DNA of 64,000 bases from Myxococcales bacterium (GTDB lineage Bacteria; Myxococcota_A; Bradymonadia; Bradymonadales; GCA-2716585). The position numbers and the translations under genes are program-made. The stretch spans positions 62,001 through 126,000 of the forward strand of contig PBBL01000008.1 of assembly GCA_002716585.1 (NCBI GenBank). Direction: 5' to 3'. Below, piece by piece: positions 42,004 through 53,866 of the stretch. The notes beneath the pieces are model-generated. The model saw only the letters and a list, made by a program, of their open reading frames with translations, had not been told where the DNA came from and did no database searches. Numbering within the stretch: position 1 is the stretch's first letter; every line of letters starts with the position of its first letter.

Positions 42004-45000
42004 GTCGCGCCCTCCTCGCTTCGCCCCACGGCGCTCATCTGAAGCTGCCAGAGCGTCGGGAGGAGATCGCCGAGCCGACTCACCTGGGTCGTCTCCGAGT
42101 AGCCCAGCGCGTAGTCCTCCAGGTCAACCGGCGTCGCACGCCCCCCATCGGCGGGCGGATCCCAGACCACCTGACGCACCAGCGGCAGCAGCCGCTCCGG
42201 GTTGGGCGGCAGCGGCGCCCGCGCCTCCAGCGCCTCCTGAAACGCCACGACCCCCTCCTGGTGCTCGCGGATCACGTCGAGCGGCGACACCCCTGGCGGC
42301 GCGGGCCAGACCCGCACCCGGATCAGCTCCGGCCGCACCGACATCGCGCGCCTCACGTGGCACCCGACCTCGCCCCGGAAGCGCTCCAGCGCGCACAGCC
42401 CCACCTTGCGCATCACCAGGTGGTGCACCGGGGCGCTCAACGCCTCCTGGAGGTCGCTCGGGTGTACGCCCTGCGGCGGCTCGCCGTACCGCGCCGAGAG
42501 CGCCAGCGACTCCAGCCCGCCGTCGCGCTCGGCGTAGGCCTCCGCCAGCCACTCCAGCAGCCCGCGCCGCGGCGTCCCGAACCAGTCCACGCCGCCCGCC
42601 CGAGCCTGCCCGACCCGCAGCAGCTCGACGAAGACCTCGTGCTGCCCCTCCTCGTGCACCTTCACCAGCGCCCGCTTCAGGAAGTAGACGTCCGCCAGGA
42701 TCTCCAGCAGCTCCGGGCGCACCATCCGCTCCATCCCGCCGCGCATCAACCGGGCGTCCAGCACCGCCCGGCGCCGCTGGCCAGGTCCCCGGAGCTTCGG
42801 CTCGCGCGCGAACAGGCGCAGCTCCTCCAGCAACCCCGGCTCCGCCTCGCGCGCCTCGATCGCCTCCTTGAGCCGCTGCGCGAAGGCGCTCAGGCGCTGG
42901 CGCATCACGTCCAGGATCCAGACCGGGTTGGCGTGCGCGTCGTGGCCGAGGTTGTGCTGCCGCAGGTGGTGGCGCAGCCGCTCGCTCACCTGCGTCACCT
43001 CGGCCGACCCCTGGAGCACCTCGATCTGCTCCAGCGCCTCGGGGATCATCGCCTCCAGGTCGTGGGTCGGCAGCTGCATCACCGACTCCAGCTCCAGCGC
43101 CTCGACCTGGGGATCGACCTCCTTCAACGCGTCGACGTGCACCTGGAACTCGCCCCCGCCGACGTACAGCCGCAGGCTCTCCATCGCCGCGCGCCGGTGC
43201 GACGTGATGTGCTGGGTCAACAGCGTGCCGAGGTGATCCTCGATGTAGCGCTTCACCGAGCGCGCCCCATCACGCGGATCAAACGCCTCCGCCACGAGGC
43301 GCTCGATGACGCTCTCGGTCGCGTAGGCGGTGATGTTGCGATCGGTCAGGCCGCGCCGCGCGAGCAGCAGCGACAGCTCCTTGCGCACGATCCGCACCGC
43401 CACCTTGGCCGTCAGCGGCCCGAACGGCACGATCCGGTCCATCCGGTTGAACAGCTCCGGAGGGAAGAACGCCTGCACCGCCTTCGCCACGTCGTGCATC
43501 ACCTCCTCGACCCGCACCTCGCCGAACCCCACCGGCGTCTGGATCCGCGCCCCCAGGTTCGAGGTCATGATGACCACCGCATGCGTGAAGTCCGCGCGGC
43601 GCCCGGACGCGTCGGTCAGGCGCCCCTCGTCAAACAGCTGCAACAGCAGGTTGAGCACCGACGGGTGCGCCTTCTCGATCTCATCGAGCAACACCACACA
43701 AAACGGGCGCTCCGCCACCTGCGACGTCAACAGCCCCTCCGGGTGGTGGCGATCGCCGATCAGCCGCCCCGGCGCCCCGGCGTGGCTGAACTCGCTCATG
43801 TCGAACCGCAGCAGCCGCGACGGATCGCCGTACAGGTAGGCCGCGATGGACCGCGACAGCTCCGTCTTCCCCGTCCCCGTCGGCCCCGTGAACAGGTACA
43901 CCCCGTAGGGGCGCCCGGGATCGACCAGCCCGGCCTTGATCCGCGTCACCAGCTCCACCGCCACCTCGACCGCTTGGCCCTGACCCATCACCCGGCGCTC
44001 GAAGGTCTCGCGCACCTCCTCCGCCTGGAGCGACCGCGAGGGCTCCAGCAGCACCGACGGCAGCCCCGTCCGCTTCGACAGCAGCGCCACCACCTCGGCG
44101 GCGCCGATCGTGGCGCGCTGCTCCTCCTCCTCCTCCGCCCGTGTCCCGTAATCGCGCGCGATCTGACGCTGGAGATCGAGCGCCTTGCCCGGAAACGCCT
44201 GCCCCGGGAACAGCGAGCCGCCCAGCTCCAACACCGTCCGATAGGCGTAGGGGCCGAACGCCACCCGGTAGCGCTGCTCCAGCTCGCGGCCCGCATGCAG
44301 CATCATCGACAGCGTCTCGCCGGGCTCCGTCTCATGCACGTTGAGCCGCGTGAACTGCTCGGCGAACCCCGGCGCCTCGTCCTCAAGCCGCTGCAACGCC
44401 TCCGGCGTGCACTCGCCGACCATCACCACCTCACCACGCGCGAGCGGGCCGCGGAAGAAGTCCGCGAGGCACCGATCGGAGTCGCGCGTCCGCCCAAGGC
44501 GGCTCCAGGTCACCAGATCCTCCACCCACAGCACGCACCGCCGCGTCATCACGTCCTGAAGGATCCCGATGCAGCGCTCCTCCCAGTCGCCGAAGTAGGA
44601 CATCCCGGCGATCAACCGCCGCCCGCTCAGGCTCCACACGTCGTGGACCCGATCCAGGTTGCGGTGGGCCGGGTAGCCGTCCGCCTCCAGCCGATCGACC
44701 AGCCAGCGGTTGAGCAGCGTCGTCTTGCCCACCCCGGGCGGCCCCACCACCAGCGTCGAGGCCAGCTTCCCGCCGCCCAGCAGCAGCTGAAGCTGCTTGC
44801 GGTACGGCTCCCGCGCCAACCCGACCGACAGCGCCCCGTCCGCGGCCTGCGGCGAGAGGTTGACCGCGATCTTCGGCAACACCTTGTAGCCGCGCTTCTT
44901 GTTCTTCTTCTTGCCCTTGCGCGAAAAGAGATCCACCTCCAGATCGTCCCAGACGCTCTGCTTCCGATCGGGCAGCTCATCCAGGATCGAGGCCGGGCGC

Positions 45001-45494
45001 GCCGAAAAGGCGATGATCCGCAACCGGTCGCGCCCCTCGGTCTTGAGCTCCGCGATCTCCTCATCGTCCAACTCGACCCAGTCCCGCTGGAAGAAGGTCG
45101 CCGCCTGGCTCGACAGCTCCTCCCGACGCTCCAGCGGGAACCAGCTCCCCTGCCGGTGCGGGTGGTAGACCACGAAGCGCCGCTCCTCGCCGTTGATCCA
45201 GCGGGGCTCCAGCACCAGCGGGAAGGTCCCAGCGATCTTGCGGCGCCGACCACCCCCCTTGAGGCTCAGCTCCATGTGGACGCGCTCCAGGCTCAGCCCC
45301 CGGTGCAGCTCGAACTGCTCCAGCTCGCGCGCCTTGACCCCCTCGATCACCTTGACGAGATCGCGCACCAGCCCTTGCTGGATCTTCATCGTGTTGCGCC
45401 CGCGCGCATGCCGCGTGTGCTCGCCGAGCCCGAGCGTCACCCAGTGGAGCGTCGGGCCGTCCTTGCGCTGGTAGATCGGTATCGAGAACTGCAT
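42000..45494 (-). CDS. ClpB-like double AAA+ ATPase with release-factor-like C-terminus (AAA-2)
   Basis: 1,164 residues: unique N-terminal domain (about 1-225, basic KKKNKK stretch near 195), module 1 with GPPGVGKTT (251-259), pore-like GMSYFGDW and Walker B VLWVEDL, then the lid motif FPGKALDL. Module 2 has GPTGTGKTE (537-545), [11 protein letters not shown] and FNRMD arginine finger. The loop between Walker A and B (RLIGDRHHPEGLLTSQV) lacks GYVG. After about residue 790 come helices and a region (925-1065) like the PCRF domain of release factors: GLCALERFRGEVGCHVRRA, then RVRVWP. No GGQ. The start overlaps the stop of the 151-aa gene by one base. Confidence 0.8.
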   Translation of the reverse strand: MQFSIPIYQRKDGPTLHWVTLGLGEHTRHARGRNTMKIQQGLVRDLVKVIEGVKARELEQFELHRGLSLERVHMELSLKGGGRRRKIAGTFPLVLEPRWINGEERRFVVYHPHRQGSWFPLERREELSSQAATFFQRDWVELDDEEIAELKTEGRDRLRIIAFSARPASILDELPDRKQSVWDDLEVDLFSRKGKKKNKKRGYKVLPKIAVNLSPQAADGALSVGLAREPYRKQLQLLLGGGKLASTLVVGPPGVGKTTLLNRWLVDRLEADGYPAHRNLDRVHDVWSLSGRRLIAGMSYFGDWEERCIGILQDVMTRRCVLWVEDLVTWSRLGRTRDSDRCLADFFRGPLARGEVVMVGECTPEALQRLEDEAPGFAEQFTRLNVHETEPGETLSMMLHAGRELEQRYRVAFGPYAYRTVLELGGSLFPGQAFPGKALDLQRQIARDYGTRAEEEEEQRATIGAAEVVALLSKRTGLPSVLLEPSRSLQAEEVRETFERRVMGQGQAVEVAVELVTRIKAGLVDPGRPYGVYLFTGPTGTGKTELSRSIAAYLYGDPSRLLRFDMSEFSHAGAPGRLIGDRHHPEGLLTSQVAERPFCVVLLDEIEKAHPSVLNLLLQLFDEGRLTDASGRRADFTHAVVIMTSNLGARIQTPVGFGEVRVEEVMHDVAKAVQAFFPPELFNRMDRIVPFGPLTAKVAVRIVRKELSLLLARRGLTDRNITAYATESVIERLVAEAFDPRDGARSVKRYIEDHLGTLLTQHITSHRRAAMESLRLYVGGGEFQVHVDALKEVDPQVEALELESVMQLPTHDLEAMIPEALEQIEVLQGSAEVTQVSERLRHHLRQHNLGHDAHANPVWILDVMRQRLSAFAQRLKEAIEAREAEPGLLEELRLFAREPKLRGPGQRRRAVLDARLMRGGMERMVRPELLEILADVYFLKRALVKVHEEGQHEVFVELLRVGQARAGGVDWFGTPRRGLLEWLAEAYAERDGGLESLALSARYGEPPQGVHPSDLQEALSAPVHHLVMRKVGLCALERFRGEVGCHVRRAMSVRPELIRVRVWPAPPGVSPLDVIREHQEGVVAFQEALEARAPLPPNPERLLPLVRQVVWDPPADGGRATPVDLEDYALGYSETTQVSRLGDLLPTLWQLQMSAVGRSEEGAT

Positions 45495-45949
45495 CAGCCC
45501 CCACCCCCGCCGGACCGCTTCGGCGCGCGCATCACCCAGCCGCCGCCGCGCTGCCGCTCCCGGTACTCCGGGCGCAGCTCGCTCCGGGCGTCCTCGGCCA
45601 GCAGCTCACACGGCTCAAACCAGTGGCGCGTCCGCGCCTGACCCAGGAGCGGCGTCAGCTCCCCCGAGAACTCGGGGACGTCCGGGCAGCGCGCATGCCA
45701 CAGCGCCCACCGCTCGGGCACCTCCGCGAAGCACAGCACCTCCTTGACGCCCCCGTTGCAGTTCGTGCTCACCACCAGGACCGACCCGGGCAGCTCCCCC
45801 GGCTCCTCCACGCGGAGCACCACGTCGTGGTGGAACTCCCCCTGCGTCCAGTGCTCCAACAGGCGGTACCCGCCCGCGCGCGCCTGGACGCGATCCAGCA
45901 GCGGCCCGAGCAACATCGCGTCGGCGAACTCCTGCAACAGCTCCACCAT
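45494..45949 (-). CDS. Uncharacterised 151-residue protein of the AAA operon
   Basis: No family recognised. The N-terminus is helical (MVELLQEFADAMLLGPLLDRV), followed by a beta-rich core (EFHHDVVLRVEEPGELPG, VLVVSTNCNGGVKEVLCF) and a glycine/arginine tail. There is no signal peptide; cytoplasmic. ATG 45949 has GGAGG upstream; longer in-frame starts overlap the glyoxalase-fold gene. Coupled to AAA-2 (TGATG), so it is probably an adaptor or subunit for it, by position only. Confidence 0.65.
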   Translation of the reverse strand: MVELLQEFADAMLLGPLLDRVQARAGGYRLLEHWTQGEFHHDVVLRVEEPGELPGSVLVVSTNCNGGVKEVLCFAEVPERWALWHARCPDVPEFSGELTPLLGQARTRHWFEPCELLAEDARSELRPEYRERQRGGGWVMRAPKRSGGGGG

Positions 45950-45969
45950 CGTCCGTCTCCTCCTCCGCG

Positions 45970-46392
45970 TCACGTCGTCGCGAACACCCGGCTCGGGTCG
46001 CGAAACGACTTGAACTCCAGCCCGTTGCCGCTCGGGTCGCTGATGAACAGCGTCGCCTGCTCGCCCGGCTGTCCGGCGAACCGGATGTAGGGCTCGATCA
46101 GGAACGTCACCTCCGCCGCCTTGAGCCGGGCGGCCAGCGCATGCCACTCCTCCCACGGCAGGATCACCCCGAAGTGACGCACCGGCACCTGGTGACCGTC
46201 CACCGGGTTGCGCTGGGCGTCGCTCAGCTCCTCCAGGGCCACGTGGGCGGAGATCTGGTGACCGAAGAAGTCAAAGTCAATCCACCGATCGCTCTCTCGG
46301 CCCACTTTTGCGCCAAGAAGCTCGACGAAAAATGCCCGAGTCTCCTCGATGTCGGCGATCGGGAAGGCCAGGTGAAAGGGAGGCAACGTCAT
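45970..46392 (-). CDS. VOC/glyoxalase-fold protein
   Basis: A 140-residue VOC (vicinal oxygen chelate) protein. Metal-ligand positions fit the fold: H7 in FHLAFPI, H near 73 in [10 protein letters not shown] and E near 128 in [10 protein letters not shown]. It resembles the small glyoxalase-type proteins with [11 protein letters not shown]. The start ATG 46392 has GGAG upstream. It lies 32 bases after the AAA-3 stop and 20 bases before the 151-aa gene, in one operon with three AAA+ ATPases. Substrate unknown; it may be metabolically unrelated. Confidence 0.85.
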   Translation of the reverse strand: MTLPPFHLAFPIADIEETRAFFVELLGAKVGRESDRWIDFDFFGHQISAHVALEELSDAQRNPVDGHQVPVRHFGVILPWEEWHALAARLKAAEVTFLIEPYIRFAGQPGEQATLFISDPSGNGLEFKSFRDPSRVFATT

Positions 46393-46424
46393 GGGAGATC
46401 TCCTTGGGGAGAGTGAACCCGGGT

Positions 46425-49400
46425 TCACCCGGTCGTGTCGTCTTCGTCCTCGTCGTCCTTCTTGACCCGATCGAGGAGCCCGGAGAAGAGAGGGTCCAGG
46501 CGCTCGCCGCGCGCGTTGAGCGCCATGAGGTGCTCGAACACGACGTCCTCCCAGGAGCCCCAGTAGGGGTGGGCGCCGGGGTCCGGCTCCAACTTCATGG
46601 AGCGCGCGCCTCCCAGGATCTCCAGCGTGTCCCCGGCCCGCCTGGAGATCCTCCGGGTGTGCCGCTCGGGCTTGCGGATGCTGAGCACGGCGTCCTCGAT
46701 GAAGGCCGGGGGCTCCACGTGGCGCGCCCACTCCGCGGGCTTGATGTCGGTGCGCAGCGCGAGCGTGTGGACGAGCAGGTGGCTGGGGTCGTGCTCCCCG
46801 CCGAAGTTGGACCAGCGGTGGAGCCCCGCCTCAAAGGCCAACATGACCCCCGCCCAGGACCCCTTGATCCGCAACAGCACCTGGCGGAACGACCGCTCCT
46901 CCTCCTGGAGGCGGCTGCGCAGCCAGCTCCCGTCGCGCGACGGACCCCACCAGGGGTTGCTCCAGGAGGTCTCGTCGCTCCGCGGCGTGACCCGGTGGCC
47001 GTGCGCCCGGAGCGACCAGCCGCGCTCGTCGATCAGGTCGAGCAGCGGCAGGAGCCAGCGATCCATCGGGCGCCCGGGGTCGGGCTCCTGCACCAGGAGC
47101 GTGATCTGATCGCGCTTCGGGCGCAGCGCGAGGGTCATCTTGATCAGGTGGTGCTGGAACCGCCGGTAGGCCTCGCGCGCCTCGGCGACGAAGGGCGCCA
47201 GCCCCTCCTCGTCGAACAGCGCCGACATCCCCAGCTCCTCCATCTCGTAGACGGCGCGCCGCAGCGACGTGGCCTCAGACCACAGGGTGTTCAGGTGGTG
47301 GTGCTCCGCCTGAAGCTCGGCGAGCTGCGCCGACGCGCGTCGGTCGCCCCGCCCCTTGCGCCCATAGTTGAGCTGCGCCTGGATCACCTCCAGGCGATCG
47401 CGGACCTCGTCCACCGCGTCCCACGCCATCCAGGCGTCCACGCGGCGGCGCATCTCGGCGATCCCCGCCATCCCGTGCAGCTCCTGGCGCGCCTGGGTCG
47501 CCTTGCCCTGGAGCACCACGCCGGTGAGCCCGCCGCGGCTCCACCCCGTCAGCTCCAACTTGCGCGACCCCTCCTCCTCGGGCCACGGCTCGCCCTCGCG
47601 CGTCACCAGGACCGTGGCGTTGCGCAGCCGGTGGCTGTGGGCGGCCAGCGCCGCGGCCAGCGGCGCCACCAGCGTGTCGTCGAGGTGCCTGCGCAGCGCC
47701 CGGGCGCCGTACTTCTCGGAGTAGCCGCCGCGCGCCAGGTGGGCCAGCGCCGCGTCGCTCAGCTTCAACTGGATCCCCGCCTCCGCCAACCCCTGACGCG
47801 CCTGGATCGCGTTCAGCAGCACCTTCGACACCTCCGCCACCTGCTCGGGGGTCAGCTTGTGAAAGGCGATGATCCGATCCAGCCGGTTCACGAACTCCGG
47901 TCGAAATGTCGCGTTGACCTGATCGACGTAATACGTCTGCAACGCCCCATCGTCGCTCGACGCCAGCAGCCCCACCTTCGGGCGGTGGTGCGCCGCCCCG
48001 AGGTTCGAGGTCATGATGATGATCGCGTTATGAAAGTACGCCGTCCGCCCGCGCGCGTCCGTCAACCGCCCCTCGCCGCACACCTGAAGCAGCAGATCGA
48101 ACACCGCCGGGTCGGCCTTCTCGATCTCATCGAGCAAAAGCACGCAAAAAGGCTGCCGCCGCACCTCGCGGGTCAGCATCCCCTCGGCGCGGTCGGTGCC
48201 CTGGATGAGCCGCTGCGCCGCGCCGGGGTCCATGAACTCGCTCATGTCGAAGCGCACCATCCGATCGGCGGCGCCGAACAGGAACGCCGCCAGCGAGCGC
48301 GCCATCTCGGTCTTGCCCACCCCGGTCGGCCCCACGAACAGGAACACCGCCAGCGGCTTGCCCGTGGGCTGGAGGCCCGCCTTGACCACGCAAACCGTCT
48401 CCGCCACGCGCCGCACCGCCTCGTCCTGGCCAATCAGGCGCGCGCGGAAGTTGGCGACGATCGCGTCCAGCTTCAGCGCGTGATCGTCGCGCAGCAGGAA
48501 CTCCGGGATCCCCGTCTTGAGGGAGAACACCCGGTACACGCGCCGCTTGTCGATCGTGATCGGCTCCCCCTCCGCCGTGCGCTCCCGATCAAAGAGTGAG
48601 CGGGCCTCCTCCAGCAGCCCGACCGCCTTGCCGGGGAACGCCTGGTAGGGCATGTAGCGATCGGTCAGGTCGATGAGCACCTCCACGGCGTCCATCGCCA
48701 GGTTGGGCCGGTGGGGCGCGTGGCGCCCGAGCCACTCCACGCGCCGCTGGATCGCCTCGGTGGTCTGCGCCGCGGTCAGCGGCTGCACCCGCAGCCGCCC
48801 CAGACAGCTGAAGAACCCCACGTGGCGCCCCTCCATCCGATCGACCTGCTCCGACGTCAGCTCGCCGACCAGCCGCACGCGCCCCTCATCGAGGAACGGC
48901 TTGATCGCCCCGGCGAGGTCGGCGCCGCCCTGCCCAGGGCGCTCGACCAGCAGATCGCGCAGGTCGTCGAAGTAGAGGATCGCGTCCAGCAGCTCCGCCG
49001 CCTCCAGCACGCGCCGAAGCCTGGCCTGCCACTGTCCCTGGATGCTCATCCCGGCGATCAGCCGCGCCCCAGAGGTCGCGTAGACCGGGCGCACCCGACC
49101 GTCGCTGCGCTCGGCGCGGAGCCAGTCCAACAGGAGCGCGCTCTTGCCACATCGCTCCGCCCCGACCAGGAGGACGCTCAACCGCTCCTTGCCGGACAGC
49201 AGGCCGTGCAGGGTCTTCCGCTCGACGTCGCGGCCGATCAACGCGGGGGCCTTCTTCGCCTCGGGCCAGTCGTGCACGGCGGTCGCGATCGACTCCAGCA
49301 CGTCGCGGGCCTGCTTGCGCTTGTTCTTCTTCGCGAGCGCCCGCTGAAGCGACGCGTGTCGCCCCTGGGGGCCGCGCTGGAGCAGGTTCAGGTCCACGTC

Positions 49401-49907
49401 GAGCGGCTCCAGCCACGCCCGCTGGCCAGGCAGGAGCCTCAGGAACTCCTGTGGGGACAGCTCCATCGCCGCGATCATGCGCTGAACCTCGTCGCCCACG
49501 CACTGCTCCAGGTCTTCGTCCGGGCGCACGTAGAGCATGTGGACCAGCGGCAGGATCATCACCCAGGTGGCGGTGCCGAACGGGATGACCGCGCACGGGA
49601 TCGTCACCGACAGCGTCCGCGCCTTGATCTGCCGGGGCAGCTCCTCACGCACCAGCGGCACGTCCAGTTCCAGCAGCCAGGTCTCCTCGGGCAGCGCGTA
49701 ATTGGACAGCTTCTCGGGCTCGATCTGGAGGAGGTGCTCCTCCAGAAACGCCTTCAGCTCATCGAGGCTCGCATCGGAGCCCCCGTAGTTGACCAGGTTG
49801 GGCTCGGTGACCGGGTAGACGGTCTGATCCCCGTTGAACAACTCGCGGACGGCGATGCGGGTGGTGAGCGTGAGTTGAAGGTCCTCGGACGCGGTGCGGC
49901 GACTCAT
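46425..49907 (-). CDS. ClpB-like double AAA+ ATPase with release-factor-like C-terminus (AAA-3)
   Basis: 1,160 residues, first gene of the operon. N-domain (about 1-220) with [22 protein letters not shown]; module 1 with a weak Walker A GAERCGKS (249-256) and Walker B ILYFDDL; lid AFPGKAVGL. Module 2 has GPTGVGKTE (526-534), [28 protein letters not shown] and VNRLD, so it should be active. The loop that normally has GYVG reads [15 protein letters not shown]. From about 810 a coiled coil then a region (about 880-1055) resembles the PCRF domain of RF2: [38 protein letters not shown]. No GGQ follows. Confidence 0.82.
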   Translation of the reverse strand: MSRRTASEDLQLTLTTRIAVRELFNGDQTVYPVTEPNLVNYGGSDASLDELKAFLEEHLLQIEPEKLSNYALPEETWLLELDVPLVREELPRQIKARTLSVTIPCAVIPFGTATWVMILPLVHMLYVRPDEDLEQCVGDEVQRMIAAMELSPQEFLRLLPGQRAWLEPLDVDLNLLQRGPQGRHASLQRALAKKNKRKQARDVLESIATAVHDWPEAKKAPALIGRDVERKTLHGLLSGKERLSVLLVGAERCGKSALLLDWLRAERSDGRVRPVYATSGARLIAGMSIQGQWQARLRRVLEAAELLDAILYFDDLRDLLVERPGQGGADLAGAIKPFLDEGRVRLVGELTSEQVDRMEGRHVGFFSCLGRLRVQPLTAAQTTEAIQRRVEWLGRHAPHRPNLAMDAVEVLIDLTDRYMPYQAFPGKAVGLLEEARSLFDRERTAEGEPITIDKRRVYRVFSLKTGIPEFLLRDDHALKLDAIVANFRARLIGQDEAVRRVAETVCVVKAGLQPTGKPLAVFLFVGPTGVGKTEMARSLAAFLFGAADRMVRFDMSEFMDPGAAQRLIQGTDRAEGMLTREVRRQPFCVLLLDEIEKADPAVFDLLLQVCGEGRLTDARGRTAYFHNAIIIMTSNLGAAHHRPKVGLLASSDDGALQTYYVDQVNATFRPEFVNRLDRIIAFHKLTPEQVAEVSKVLLNAIQARQGLAEAGIQLKLSDAALAHLARGGYSEKYGARALRRHLDDTLVAPLAAALAAHSHRLRNATVLVTREGEPWPEEEGSRKLELTGWSRGGLTGVVLQGKATQARQELHGMAGIAEMRRRVDAWMAWDAVDEVRDRLEVIQAQLNYGRKGRGDRRASAQLAELQAEHHHLNTLWSEATSLRRAVYEMEELGMSALFDEEGLAPFVAEAREAYRRFQHHLIKMTLALRPKRDQITLLVQEPDPGRPMDRWLLPLLDLIDERGWSLRAHGHRVTPRSDETSWSNPWWGPSRDGSWLRSRLQEEERSFRQVLLRIKGSWAGVMLAFEAGLHRWSNFGGEHDPSHLLVHTLALRTDIKPAEWARHVEPPAFIEDAVLSIRKPERHTRRISRRAGDTLEILGGARSMKLEPDPGAHPYWGSWEDVVFEHLMALNARGERLDPLFSGLLDRVKKDDEDEDDTTG

Positions 49908-49946
49908 AAACAGGCGTGTCCTGTGACGCGAGCGGTGTGCGGAGCC

Positions 49947-49974
49947 ATGATGTCAGACCCGCTTAACCTGGCAA
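49947..49974 (-). promoter_or_regulatory. Candidate promoter of the AAA operon
   Basis: Minus strand TTGCCA (49974-49969), 16-base spacer, CATCAT (49952-49947): -35 5/6 and -10 4/6 matches to sigma-70. The leader to ATG 49907 would be about 33 bases. No recognisable heat-shock (CIRCE or sigma-32-like) element is seen. Confidence 0.4.
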
Positions 49975-50091
49975 CGCTCCCCCCCGGTGTCCAGGGGTCG
50001 GCGCGCATTTTCCGCCAACGCGCGCGGAGCGGCGCTGACCTCGGAGCGGGTGGAGCGCGTGCAGGGGTTCGAAGCGGCGCAGGCTCGCCGC

Positions 50092-50553
50092 CTACCGGTA
50101 GGGCGCCCCCTCGTGCGTGAGCAGGCTGAGCGGGTAGATCGGGGCGCCGTCGGCGACGTGCTGAAACAGATCGCGGAACTCGGTGCCGCGCAGCGGGAGC
50201 TGCTCCAGCTCCTCCAGGGTCACCCAGCGGGCTTGGAGCGACTCCTCATCGGCGACGCTCTTGGGCGGGGTGTCGTCGGCGGGGCGGGCCACGAAGATGA
50301 CCCGCATCCTGGCATGCCCGTCGGGGCTGGGGGTGTGCTCGACGCGGACGATCCCCTCCAGCTCGATCGGGATCCCGGCCTCCTCCATCGTCTCGCGGAT
50401 CGCGGTCTGGGCGAAGGACTCGCCGGGCTCGACGCGGCCCGCGGGCAGGTACCAGAGCTGACCGTGCTTGCGCTCCTGAACGACCAGGAAGCGCCGCCCG
50501 AGGCGGACGACGATCAGCGCGAAGCTCCAGGTCTCGATGGGTCGGCGCGCCAT
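50092..50553 (-). CDS. Nudix hydrolase
   Basis: Hydrolyses a nucleoside diphosphate linked to another moiety. The Nudix box GX5EX7REUXEEXGU is complete in GRVEPGESFAQTAIRETMEEAGI (about residues 39-61). Length 153. The substrate cannot be told. It is 72 bases below aconitase and 184 bases above the AAA operon, with its own leader. Confidence 0.9.
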   Translation of the reverse strand: MARRPIETWSFALIVVRLGRRFLVVQERKHGQLWYLPAGRVEPGESFAQTAIRETMEEAGIPIELEGIVRVEHTPSPDGHARMRVIFVARPADDTPPKSVADEESLQARWVTLEELEQLPLRGTEFRDLFQHVADGAPIYPLSLLTHEGAPYR

Positions 50554-50625
50554 GGTGAGGTGCTCAAGAAGGGAGCGACCCGCCGCCCCTGAGGAGGCCA
50601 GGGCCTCCTCAGGGGCGAGGCGGGC

Positions 50626-53337
<2,712 letters not shown>

Positions 53338-53471
53338 ACGGCACCTCTGGCGTGCTGGTTCCTGCTTTCAGGGCGTGTGCGTCCCCACACCCCCGTTGCG
53401 TGATTCAGGCTCATATCGCGTTCAGGTCCACCGCTGCAAGTCCCAGCGGCAGCAAGCGCCCGGATCCCGGC

Positions 53472-53500
53472 TTGACTCTGCCTCAGGGCGGGATTATCCA
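53472..53500 (+). promoter_or_regulatory. Promoter of the small coiled-coil gene
   Basis: TTGACT (53472-53477), 17-base spacer, TATCCA (53495-53500). The predicted start, near 53507, is just before a strong hairpin. Confidence 0.5.
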
Positions 53501-53509
53501 GTCCAGACG

Positions 53510-53528
53510 GCGCGGCCGGAGGCCGCGC
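53510..53528 (+). other. 5'-end leader hairpin
   Basis: GCGCGGCC (53510-53517) pairs perfectly with GGCCGCGC (53521-53528) around GGA, within a few bases of the predicted transcript start and 22 bases before ATG 53551. It may protect the 5' end or limit ribosome access. Confidence 0.5.
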
Positions 53529-53550
53529 GGCAGAACCCCAGAGGTGCATC

Positions 53551-53862
53551 ATGTTCAAGCAGTTCAAGGACAAAGCCCTGCAAGGCGCGATGAAGATCAT
53601 GCAGTCGGAGCAGGCGCAGCGGGTGATGAGCTCCCCCGAAGTCCAGAAGGCGATGATGAAGGCCGTTCAGACGGGCTTCAAGGTCAAGGAGGACATCGCC
53701 AACACGCGCAAGGTGCTCACCAAGCGCCTCAACATCGCCAGCGGCGACGATCTGGCCAACCTCAAGCGCAAGCTGGATCGCCTGGAGCGCAAGGTCAGCG
53801 ACCTGCGCGACGAGAACGAGCACCTGCGCGCGCAGGTGGACGGCGAGGACGACGCCGAGTGA
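53551..53862 (+). CDS. Small phasin-like/coiled-coil protein
   Basis: 103 residues, all helical. The N-terminal half (LQGAMKIMQSEQAQRVMSSPEVQKAMMKAVQTGF) is amphipathic and methionine-rich. The C-terminal half is a coiled coil (LANLKRKLDRLERKVSDLRDENEHL) with an acidic end. The layout recalls polyhydroxyalkanoate granule or poly-acid-associated helical proteins, but no family is certain. ATG 53551 follows AGAGGTG. It has its own promoter and leader hairpin, and converges on the pinwheel gene, four bases away. Confidence 0.7.
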   Translation: MFKQFKDKALQGAMKIMQSEQAQRVMSSPEVQKAMMKAVQTGFKVKEDIANTRKVLTKRLNIASGDDLANLKRKLDRLERKVSDLRDENEHLRAQVDGEDDAE

Positions 53863-53866
53863 GCGG

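Noticed and set aside
42261-45641. 1,126-codon plus-strand frame opposite AAA-2
   Set aside because: His/Arg/Leu-rich antisense frame without domains; AAA-2 has clear motifs.
39709-49907. Type VI secretion ClpV or ClpA-ClpP protease
   Set aside because: No T6SS or clpP genes nearby and no second-ring pore loop; architecture with C-terminal extra domains does not match either.
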